NCBI RefSeq assembly: GCF_050947875.1
Contig: NC_134576.1
Location: 56,796,255-56,860,254 of the forward strand
DNA: 64,000 bases
From: Dermacentor variabilis
Taxonomy: Eukaryota > Arthropoda > Arachnida > Ixodida > Ixodidae
Reading direction: 5' to 3'
Both the position numbers and the translations under genes were made by a program. Positions within the stretch are counted from its first letter, which is position 1, and each line of letters opens with the position of its first letter. Shown piece after piece: positions 12,601 to 24,600 of the stretch. The notes beneath the pieces were generated by a model, which was given only the letters and a program-made list of their open reading frames with translations, did no database searches and was not told where the DNA came from.

Positions 12601-15600
12601 AACAGGCCATCGAAGGCGCAGAGATGCACCACAAAAGCAAAGTTGAATAATAGAGGAAGGCTTCGCAATAAAGAAGTCTAGTCCTGAGTTCTTGAATTGA
12701 AAGATTTTGTTTGAAACGGAAGCCCGCCAAGTGCAGCAGCAGCGAATGGAAAGGGTTCGAGTTCAGCGTCTCCGCTCGAGAAAGAGAGGTCAATGAGAGA
12801 ACACCATTTCGCTACGGGACTATAAAGCGAAAATAGCTCACATATGAAGAAAACAAACGCATAAGCTCTACTCATCTAGCACAAAGGAATAAAGAAGCTC
12901 GCTTCCACTTGGCAGAGATAATGAGAAGAAGGAGCATCTTTTATACGGAGTCGTGTGTAGTCAACAATGTATAAGGTCTTCCATATTGCATGGGGGAGTC
13001 AGGGTAAGCATACTGCATGGCGAACCGGTGCCGAGACTAGCAGCAATAGAATACGGCGCAAGCACGGAAAAGTATCTACGCAACCCTTGTCCCTTGATGC
13101 AGCTATTGATTGGTTGGTGGCTTTTAACATCCCGGAAAGCTGTAGCGAGGCTACAAAAAATACCCTTGTACGGTGTTGCGAATAAATTTTGCCCACCCGG
13201 AATTCTTTGACCTACACCTCAAAACGATGAACACGAGCGTTTCTTTTCCTTTCGCTATTATTCCGCTCTCAACAGGATGCGAGTGTTCAAGACAGAAATT
13301 CCAACTTGTGAATTATTGTTCAGAAGATGAATGTCGCACAGGTAACATCTGTGTGTGGGCATGTGACTGAGAGCGTGCTACACAAAAAGAAATCTTTTCT
13401 AGAAAGTAATTGCCATTGCGTCGCGTTTTCGGATTAAAAATTGCATGAATTATTCCCATTCACAGAAAAGCACTTCGGCACCTTAAGGTGGCTTGGAGTG
13501 AGATCGGCCAGTTGTTAGGACTCACAGAGCAAAGGCTTAATACCTTAACGCGTTGCTGAAACGATTCATGTTGCAGTTATTGGCGATAGGATCACCTACC
13601 CATTGCTTGTCAAAGAACCCGAGATCTCGTAGTCAAGGGCGGAATGCGTTTAGCCAGGGCAGGCGTTCGATGGTCACCACAGAACGCCCGTTGTGTAATG
13701 TGATTTTTTAAATTTTATTTTAGGAAAGGAATATGAATTTTTGAATGCCGTGACACGTAGTACATGATGAGATTGAAAGAGAGAGAGAGAACGAAAGGGG
13801 AAAATTAATTTTTAGTGATTTGGGGAGGCTTCCTCACAAGGTTCAGGCCCATATTGGCTCGCAACACTGCAGGTACCCGACGGATCAGCCGAACCACCCG
13901 CCCATGTCAACCCGAACGACGCACCGAAAAAGCACTGAGCTACAATAAAACTCTGCAACATTACAGACATAGCAGGAGACACTTCCCCCGCTACATAATT
14001 CCATAAACTGAGAGGGCGCCATTGTGTGGCCAACAGCTTCAAGTTAATTCATTTCCCTGTCTTTTCTTTCTTCACCTCTTCCGCTCCACACCATCCCTGA
14101 TACTGTCCCTATCGCGGAGCAAAGCTCGCAGTATATTATTGCACCTCGGAGTGCCCACACCCTCCGGGTTGCTTTCCTATTCCTTCGTCTTCACCTTCTC
14201 CCTGGGAGACGGTGCAAAGATTGAATCGTAGCCCGGCAAGCATGGTGCCATATGCAGCCAATGCGAGCAATCATGCCTGCCATGTCGATAGTTCATGTAG
14301 TTTTGCACATTGTCGAGCTCGTACTGAGCATCCGAGCATTGGTGCTGCCTTGTGTGGAAATTGGTCTTGGTAGAAACGTTTATGATCTATTTTCTGGAAA
14401 CTGACCGGAATCGTTTTTTCTATTGTCAAGCCCGCATGTTGTCGCCATTTAAGCTCAGGAAAGACCTTCAGACTCAGCCACAGTGATATCTAGGACATGT
14501 GTGCAGGATGCGTTTCCGGCCGCGTATTCTCGTGGACGTGTAAAAGGTGAACATCACGACCACCGTCCTGGGCCGTCCAGTATCCTTCCCAGTGGGGCTG
14601 TCTCCGTCAGCGGCTCACAAGTTGGTGAACCCTGCAGGAGAGTTCGGCTCTGCTCAAGGCAAGGCCTCCAATTTTGTCTAGAATTCTTACTTTACTCCTC
14701 TAGAATTCTTACTTTTTCCATGAAGGCTTCTGCTTTCCCATGCTGAGATCTTTCGGCTAGCGGTGTTTAGGATAAAAGGAATCGCACCGCAGACAACTCC
14801 ATGTGCACTATTCGCACATCCTCGTCTGGAAGGTAGGGACAGGTTTCCCACAAACTTGACGTCGCTTTTTATCGTGTGCCTTTCGTGGGAATGGAGCGGT
14901 ATTTTTTCCACTTGAAGCAAACGATGTGTATCACAAAAACAATTCACGTCGTCCGTAAGCACGGCGAACAAATGTTTTTTTTTGTTGTGGGAACTTTTCT
15001 TTGCTACATGGCAGTTAAATATTCAGTGGTCTCTGGACGATTTATAAATATAGTTGAAATAACTTCCATTAAATTTAGCGTCCCAACAACACCTCGGCGC
15101 ATTCAAGTAAAATTCAGCATCTGAGTTACAAAATGCTTACTAGCTCTCTAAGTGTGATGTAATCAATTTTCCGCAATGCGTTTGTATATCTATTTTACTT
15201 GCCAAAAGCCCCGCGCTCTCCTTCCAGAGGCGGCATTGCGAATAAATCAACGTTATTTCACCGTCACCATTTTGTTAAGCAAGTTTGACGACACGGGAAA
15301 CCGCTTCATTGCCTAATGCGCTTTACTTGAAGCGTATTTTGAAGGACAATTCACCATGGGCTAGGTGAAATGTCTGGTACTGTTTGCTCCCAACACGCAC
15401 AAATCACGCAGTTGGAGTTTGAAAACGTCAATGCGCGTAGCGTAGCAGGCAGTTTCAGAACTCTAAGTATACTGAAGCAAAGTGTGAAGCAGGCTAGTGC
15501 GTATTCCATAATGATATAACCAGGTTGAAAGCAGACACAAAACATAAAAATAAGCGACAAGTAAAAGTGATGATTTTTAACTGGCGTTTACTAGAAAGAA

Positions 15601-18600
15601 GCACCTACTTCTTTCTAATAAACATCAGTTGGAAGCGAGCGGTTGTCCTTGTCGCTTCTCTTTGTGTTTCGTGTCTACTATCACGCCGGTTAGATCACCA
15701 TTCTAAATATGCAGCGGGCTCACCGGACACATTTGTTCTTGTCTTAACGAGCTTTTTTATCAATCACTGCACGGATGCTTAGCAGATAGATGCCCTTCCA
15801 AAAGCAAACACATCATCTATGGTTGATTTTGTAATACAAACAGCGGCGCAGGGCGCCGGTACGGTGATGATATTGAGCAGCCTGAGCACCGTGGCGCTGG
15901 AAGACGTGAGGGCCGCGGCCCCCGGGTGTCTTCTGTGGCAGCAGACGTACATTTTTCGCAACCGGTCACTCACCGAGTCGCTGGTGAAGCGGGCAGCTGC
16001 CTGCGGCTTCGGCGCCATTGTGGTCACCGTGGACTCGCCCGTGTTTGGAGACGGCGTGCGGCACCTCGGGTATCTGGCACAATTGCCGCATGGCCTCAGG
16101 TATCTTTGGGTTTCTTCAAACGCACATTGACTTTTTAGAAAAGTCTGTATCATTTGTGGTTTAATTACTTGGTCCCTAAACAATATTCGCCATTTATCTT
16201 TTGTTCTATTTGGGCTCCCCGTACTTTCAGCTCACGATCCGTGTGTCGGTGGACATAGCGGTCTTGACAGGAAAGTACAGCGAACGGAAAGTGTTAAATA
16301 GAGAAAATGCGCGCAAGAGAGATGATAATGATTTTGGGGACAACACAAACACTAAGGCGTAAACATTGTTGCTTGGATGTAAGACGGAATATTGTGTTTT
16401 TTATGCCTGACATAATTTATATCCTACTCGTTTGTTCTGTGTTCGGTAAGCAGTCGAATAGGCCTGTGCGCTTCCACTAACGCTGGTACAACGGGGTTGT
16501 TGTTTCATTGGTTTATTATAGCGTCTTGCTATTCATTAGCGAGAAAGAATGGGATAAGGTGGGTGTGTGGCTTCGCAACTTTGCCATCTGTTGGTGAACG
16601 CCGGAGCAGTCCAACGATAAATTGGGAGGAAAAATAAATTGGGAGGAAAGGTAAGAGAGAAGGCCGGTACCAAAAGACGAAGAGAACAATCAGCAGATTA
16701 TGTTTTGACCGGCGGAAGCTGACTATACCACATCACTTCTATCAATTCAAGTAGTTTGAACCAAATATCTGCGCATTTTTCGTAAATATGACGTGTCGGA
16801 ATCAGCTGTGAAACAAACAACACTATAGCATATCTACTATACCTACGGAGATTACATTGAAATCACAAATGGCTCGTGTTAAATTGAAGTTAAACGTCTG
16901 CATTCCACACACCCTCTACAAAAGAAGAGAGAAAGTTCAAACTATCGAACCTCACTACCACTATACTACAGCGAAATATTTCGCCCTAATGTCTGCCTTG
17001 ACTTTCATTGCCTCAAAACCGCACCCACTCAAATAACTCAACCTAACACTAGGTATCGTTGTTGAGCATTATTTTAACAAGCATAAACAAAAATGGTTAT
17101 GGTTTGCTGTACAAAAGATGTATACAACAGCGATAGTCTGCAACATTATTTTTCAATTCAACGGACTCCTACTTACTGTGGCATTACAGACAACACAGAG
17201 GAAGATAGTTTAGTACACGCTGTCCACAATCACGCTGCCTCATCCCGCAAGTGAAGTGGCGAATTGAAATTCGAAGACAGAGAAAGCTCTGGAAACAAGG
17301 TAACCTAATCCAGATTTTTTGATAACGCGGTGACACTCACGGATCAGCTGTTTTTACGGTTTGTTATCTTCCACCAAATAGTGCAGATACTTTAGTTAGG
17401 ATATTTATTAAGGATTACAGTTGCTGTTTCCCGTATACGACTGTGGCATTGGCGCAGTTTCGCCAATATCCAGGCCGCATTTACGGATGAGCTTCAAGCA
17501 TGCAAGCTCCAAGCCACGTATTCGACCGACATGGAAGTGGTTTCGGCCACGTTGAACGACATCGAATGGCTACGCGGGCTCTCCAAGCTGCCCGTAGTCG
17601 TTAAGGGCGTCCTTACTGGTAAGCGCATAGTTTCTCAACGGCGCTTTGAACTCAGTTTAATGTGCAGCCGTAATGTGGTGAACCCGCGTGCTTCAAACCA
17701 CGCAGGCCGTCAAACGACGAGGAATGGCTGCTTGAACTGGATTTGTTGGGCGTCTTGCTCAGACGTAGGGCGTAAGATTGATCAGATAATTCCTACATGC
17801 AAGTGGGAAACGTTGCATATTAATTAGATTAAGGGGATTTACGTGCCATAACAACGATGTGATTGTGAGGCACGCCGTAGGAGGCGACACGGGCACACGA
17901 TCCTCATGTGTGTGTTATGTCTGGAACTTGGTTGCACGACGGGGTGCATGATGATGAAATCGTTTCACCAAACCACCCAGTTGTTCAAAAAAGATAGGTT
18001 CTCCAGAGGCGGTGGCGTCGCAGTTATTGCAAAGAATAGTGTTGTTGGAAGGAAATTAGATCAGATAGATAATCATGAAAGTTTGTTTTCGAGTGTCTCT
18101 GAGGTGTCTCATTCATATTATGTTCTGTGTATCGGACACCAAATGCTGATGATCACTTTTTGCAGCAGTTATATAATCACCTATTGAAATATACAGGAGA
18201 AAGCTTAATAATTACTGGTGATTTTAATCTCCCAGAAATACAATGGCAAAATTTGAGTTATGGACACAGTCTTTCCTCTGACTTACTCATTCATATCATG
18301 CTAATTTTCAGTCTTCAGCAGGTTGTCAGTGAATGTACTCGGGGAGGGAATATTCTTCACCTCTTATTCCTTAGGGAAGTTTTTGGTGAAGAAATCATCG
18401 AAATTGAAAGTGGCATTTCCGACCATAAGCTGATTTCTTTTTGGACATCGATGGCCGTGAGTAATGTCAGACTACCCCAAAAAACATTTCATGCCGTATG
18501 CTCTGTCATCATTCTTGTTTTGATGACGTGGGGAAAGGGAGGGTGAATTCTCTATGGGTACGCAAGGGCAGTGGGCTGGGCGCGGCCCAAGATGATTAAT

Positions 18601-21600
18601 TTCTTTTATTGGCTGTGCTTGAACCGTGAATGAAAATTGAGGACAGGTTTTTTTTTTGAACAGTTTAAGTTGTTTCTGGTGTTCTGTATATTCTCCCACT
18701 AGGTGTGTTGACAGCCTTACCCTTGTCCATGTCGCTGTCCAGCGCAGAGAAATACAAATTGAGCGTAAAGGTACTGTATTCTGTGTGATGCATTTAAGAG
18801 GAAGCTTTAGACGTGGATGGCCTTTCTGAATACATGGGAAATAAATACTTTTTCTAGGAAACCAGAGCACCGAGTTTAATAAGGTTTGTTGGATATAAAA
18901 GAAAACATTAAAATGTAGCGACTGTTGCTGCCAAATTACGGTTTATGCCGCGAAAGATTAATAAAAGCTTTACTGCTACAATAAATTTTTGGACACTCCA
19001 ACCGTGTTTCTGTCGTGAGCGTCGTTAGCTTCATAATATTCTGTATAAATTCCAAGGGTGATTGCATGGTCGAAGCCCGCCGTATGTTGCAAGTTCGAGT
19101 GAGAGTATGCGAGGGTGAGCCGACGATGGTGGCTCTCTGTTGCGCGCACAAGGGAGCAAAGCCCGGAGAAAGCGCGCCGTCTTTCGTCATGCGCAAGGCA
19201 CACATGGGATGGACGGGGGGGGGGGGAGTTTTCCTTTAGCAGAGTCTGCGTATGGCGTGGCCGCATGCGTCCTATTTTGAAAACGATCTGCGTTGGAGAC
19301 AGAGTGCGCCGAGTGCTGATATAGGGCAACACACGAACCAATACAATTTCCCTTTCGCTATATATACACCTGGCAGTCCAAAGAAGCAAAAGTTGATCAA
19401 AGATTACACCCTAGTAACACTAACAAATTGTCAACAGAAGTTTCCGGTATAATTCTGGAATGCGACATCACAATTTTCTTCTATGCAAGAGTACACCGCA
19501 AGCAAGAAAACCATACATAGTACACTGCAAAAGAGGTCCTTAATATCTATGGAAAAGGCAAACCTACAAGAATCATGTGATCTCAAGAACATTGCGACTT
19601 ATTTCGAATTTCTAACAATGTATGGGTTACCGATGACCAGACCGTTTAAATGTTTTATCAAAAACTGGGTGAGCTGCTGCTGCCAGGTACCCTTCTCACC
19701 AACAACGCTTCTAAAAGGCACATCCAATATATGCATATTAAAACTAAAAATACATATAGAGAAGACGACTTGCACTCGATAATGTACTTCGCCAACCTAG
19801 AAAAATCCTTATGTTGATACAAGGAAACAACGTTTGTCTTTACCTGGGACCAGCTCGCTCTTGCAGGCCCGAAGCTCTTAGCTAAAGCCTCAGCAGCTTT
19901 CTGCCTAATATAGCTTCTGGCATCACCCCAAATCTGCGGTCTTTATCCACTTGTAGAAGACATGCACCATTTTCCTTGGAAGACTACGCAAGGGTACTTA
20001 TTTTATTTACCTTAAGGTTACCTATTTTATCTGATTTTACTTTGGTGATTTCTTTGGTGTCTCGGAAATGGCATCTGGAAGATACACATCTCCAATCTTC
20101 CACAAGACATTTCCAAGAATATGTGCAATGGTTTTCACTTTGATTCCAAGAAAAACAAAGTGAGTGGTTTGGTCCATAACCTTTTTATACATAAGAAACC
20201 GCTTCAATTGGCGCATACACTTGCGGCATGTGTGCAGCCTCTTGTGAGGATACTACATGCTTGCTATTTAGAGCGAACCTTTTAAGAACCCCTTCTGGCA
20301 GCGAGCTCCAGCGGCGCTGGCGTAATCGTGCGAGCGAACACCGAGCAGAGTGAAAGCCAACGCGGAACACAGTGGTAACTGAAAGGAAGGCCATAGCGAA
20401 AGAGAAGGACGAAAGGGCGGGAGGAGGGTGCATTGGAAGCGTCAGTCGGAAAGCCGAGGAGGAGAGGAGGGGAGTTGCGGCGCTGAGTTCCGGCGGCCAC
20501 TGCATCTGCATGCTTCCGCGTGGGCGATCTCGCCTATTCTTCCGAGGGGGGGGGGCAGAGGGGGGCGCAGTAGCTATGCTCGTCCGCGGCATCTGCTGCT
20601 TAGGTCAGTCCGCCGTACCAGCGTTTGTGACGGGGATCACTGCTCCTGCCAGGGACGATGGCGAGAGGCTACGAGGCGGCCCGACATTCAGTGTTTTCCT
20701 GGCGTTTTCTGGCATTTCGTCACCCAGCGTCGCTCGGCGTCGGCGCTGAGAGTGGAGAGCCGAGCGCGCATAAGTCCGCCATCTTGCAATTCACATTAGT
20801 GCAGTGAAGTCACCTTTTGTTCACCAGGGGGCTATTTCACTCATTATGCCCTTAGACTAAGATATTATTTTGATATCATTTTATTTTTCATTGTTATTAT
20901 TTCTTATATATTTATTATTTATTTTATTATTTTGATATTAGACGAAGATATTATATTGAGGCTGAGAGATATTAAAGAGGGGATCCATCTCACAAGTTGG
21001 TTGCAGCAGTGTGGAATCAAGAGGAATTCTTAGCCAATAGGAATGCCGTATGTTCCTGGAGATGGGCTCATCCGCGTCGAGTAGTCTGCTCAACGCCTGT
21101 TTTCCTGTTACATACTCCATAGTGGGGGGAGTGACAAAAAAATGTTTTGACGCGGTAGCCATCAGCTGCGTTTACATGCATGCGACAGCAGGGCTTCGTT
21201 TTGCCTACAAGTTTCCCTGTAGTTACTTTGCAGTCTTCTTAGCAAGCTGTCCAGGCGAATACCTTCACTAGTGCTATCCAGCGCCACAGCTTCTACTCGG
21301 CATCTATTTGGGGTCTACTTGGCGTTTGCTCGCTACTGTCATCATGTACCACAGTGCTTGTGGTGTTGTCTTCTCGTGTCGTCTCCCGTCTACGGTTTGC
21401 GCGCTTAACACCAGGGTCATGTACCATGCTAGAACGCGGTAGTAAATTAATGATTCAGTGAACAGTTAGAATTTTATAGCTTTCCATATCGTCAACGCAT
21501 CACCAATGCTAATGCTGTGGCGCCATCTGGTAACTAAAAATCGAACCAGTTTTACGGCTTGATGTCGTGTTTCCAGTCCTAGTAGCGTGAAAACAAACAG

Positions 21601-24600
21601 CCGATCTCAGCATTTATGACAAATCTACCTAATGATTTGACCTCAGCTTGACACGAGACTCAGCGATGACCGATTTGGCCGCTTGTTTCTTACTGACAAG
21701 GAGGAGAGCCAGGAACAAACGCGAATTTCAGATCGAAGCGGATGGTCGGCGCTGCCATGTTGCCGCTGTTAGGGTGGCTTCTCTGCAGCATTTCGGATAT
21801 CGCGCCAGAATAGCGCGAGTTTCCTTGCAGAAAAGCACTGCATGAGAAGAGGTCTGTTCGCGGTGGCTGCTCTGGATGGCGCCCACGTGTCATAAACGTG
21901 TGGCCTGTCGCGATCTTCCGATTAGCAGGGCAGGCGCGCCATACTTCACTTCGTTTGGAACGTGCCGCACGAGACAGATCTTCTGCGCCAGCCAATATAT
22001 CACGAAACGAGAACACGCATAGGGCCGCGCTCAAATTTCGCATGCGAGATTATCGTAATGGTCGGTGAAACCGTCTGAGGACGAAACTATTGGAGGCGAT
22101 ATATTGGTCCGGGTTTTTGTGGGGCAAATTCCGAGAGCTCTAACAGCAAGGAGAATATTATTTCCTTTTCGGAGATTCAAGAATGCGTGTAATCTTCAAA
22201 ACAAGGTTTTCCCAATCTCTCGTATTGCTTTGACAATAAGCCTGCGGAGACCGTATTGTCTTGGCTACTGACACAACACATGTTCCGTTGTGCCTTGCTT
22301 GTCGCACAGAACGCACGTATATTGTCGTTCGAGTTCTCCTAGTAGAAGAGCTGCGTTTTCAGCAGTGACATCATCGTATTTGTGGCCGAGCGGGCAGCTT
22401 TCTTAAAGGAACTTGTGCTCCTCAGGTTTGTGCGCGTGTTTGTTCGTGCGTGTGCGAGACAGAAAAGTAAGCACTGCGTGTGATGTATTATGGAGCAGCT
22501 TCTTTTTTTGATCGGAGACACCACCTTGCGATATCTTCTGGAGCACCAAAGTAAAACGACAGCTTTACTTTGACGGCTGCAGGATACGAAGACTCAGCCT
22601 TCAGTTGGTGCATTGCCGAGCTAGGTCCTCTTCTTCGTTGGTCAGTTAGCCTAAAGAAATGTGCCTCTATACTCCTTCGTGAAAGGGGATGTCCAGCGAA
22701 GCTGTCGCTGACGTTGACGGCGTTACACAAGCACCACCACCTCAAGTGACTTACGCCACGCGCTCATGCACGTGTTCGGAAGTGGAGTGCATGTGGTCAT
22801 TGCTCTAGGCCCTCCACCAATACCAAGTGCCTTGTTGAACTAATTCAACTTTTCAAAGTAAATTGTTAAAGTACGACTTACACTCAAGCTTCAAACATGA
22901 TAGCCTCGGTTTCGAACTCGAATTTGAGAATAAACGAATTTATGCTACGTGCGAACTCAACGACAAAGCCCTTTTCCAGCTGCCGTTTTAGGTCTATATA
23001 AGTGGCTACGGCCGCTAGATGGAGGTACAGTTTCGGAGAGTGTTTGCTGCGATGTCAGTTACGTTTGCACCACACGCTGTGGAATAGAGGCGACGGGCAG
23101 AGCGCCCATGCATCAAGGACAGCTAGATTGTGTGTACACATACGTCACGCACGCACGCAGGTGTGCTGAATTGCAGCATGTATACTGATTCTCCTGAGCC
23201 CTCCACAAAACGTAAGTGCGTTATTCATTTAATTGAATTCCTTAAAGTAAATTGCGTCAGGTTATTCGTAAAGTAGACCTTACACAGACGCTGCAAACAT
23301 AGCGTCGGAGTGTAATTCGAATAGACGATAATAATGGTATCTTCACGTGATATTATCCCCTAATGATGTAATCTGATAACGCCACCATGTCAAACGTGAC
23401 GTCACGCGATGAAGTCTTCGTTAAATGACGATGTCTCCTGATGACGTCATGTCGTGCCTCTTGGAGAGGCAGCATACATTGTGCGTTTCTCGCTTCTTTG
23501 CACTATATGTTTGATCGACTGGCCTTTTTATGCACCTTATGGCTGTTACGTGGCCTGTTCCCACTTCTTCATCGTTTGTGAGTTAGCCTAGTAACCTCAG
23601 GCAGCATTATAATCACGTGGAAGCACCTAAACATGGAGCGCAGCTGTTGGATGGGTTGCGAAGGTGTCCTGATGTATATGTGCAAATTTCTGGTATCATA
23701 TAATGAGCAATAGCGAACTCATCGAAAGCAGATACGGGACTCACGGCATTGTTTTTATCGCAAGTGTTGTTTTTTCTGTCGCCGTGAACTAACAAATCGC
23801 ACAAGCTGCTGCGACTATACAGTTGTTCTTCATGTTGTAGCCGAAGCGGCGCTCCAAGCACATCGCCAAGGCGCAGCGGCCGTCATCGTGTCCAACCACG
23901 GCGGCCGCCAGCTGGATGGAACCCCGGCCACAGTGCGTGGATCACACTTCAAGTACTTCAATGATTAAATATGAACAAGCAGCGCACAAAAACAAACACT
24001 TCGAAGTGCTTTAAACTTGGCCAAATACTCGTGCTGCTCTCCTTCCACTTCAGTTAAAAAAAAACAAAAATAAAAAGTAAATCGCATAATATTTAGACAA
24101 TATTTGTATCTACAAAAGAGCGAGTAATATTAGTACAATAATTTGTTTATATAAGAGTGAAGAGCTCGGTCCTAGCTTGGCCGGTGAAGCCTATACTATG
24201 CTGCACTGGAAAACGAAAGAAGCAAGACGGACGACGACGATCACTAAGCTATTGTCGTCTCGATGAAGGCCTTCTTTTTCGTATTTTCCCGACTGTCGTG
24301 CCCACGCGCAGGTTACGAGTGAGACATGTCGGGACCTTCGCTTCTCGGAATCTGCCTTTCCGCAGGTACGACAGTGCCACCAGAGGACTCTGGTACCACG
24401 AAACCGGGCGGTGCTTTGCTCCATTTGTCCCTAGCTGAGCTGAACAACGCGGCTACTGTTAAATACTACGGGTTAAGTTTGCTCTCCTTTCGCCTTTTGT
24501 GGTGCCGCGCCAATGAATTGGAATCGTAACTGGGAGGTCTTCGGTTCGAATCGCAGGCTTCAAAAAGCTTCGTACTTCTTTTTTACTGACAGGATTATTA

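Noticed and set aside
20185..20800. GC-rich ORFs on both strands suggesting a gene
   Set aside because: Overlapping open frames on both strands are expected from GC-rich low-complexity sequence; no domain or splice pattern supports a gene.
24500..24580. Possible tRNA gene with a GGTTCGAATC B-box
   Set aside because: No matching A-box or cloverleaf stems could be drawn.
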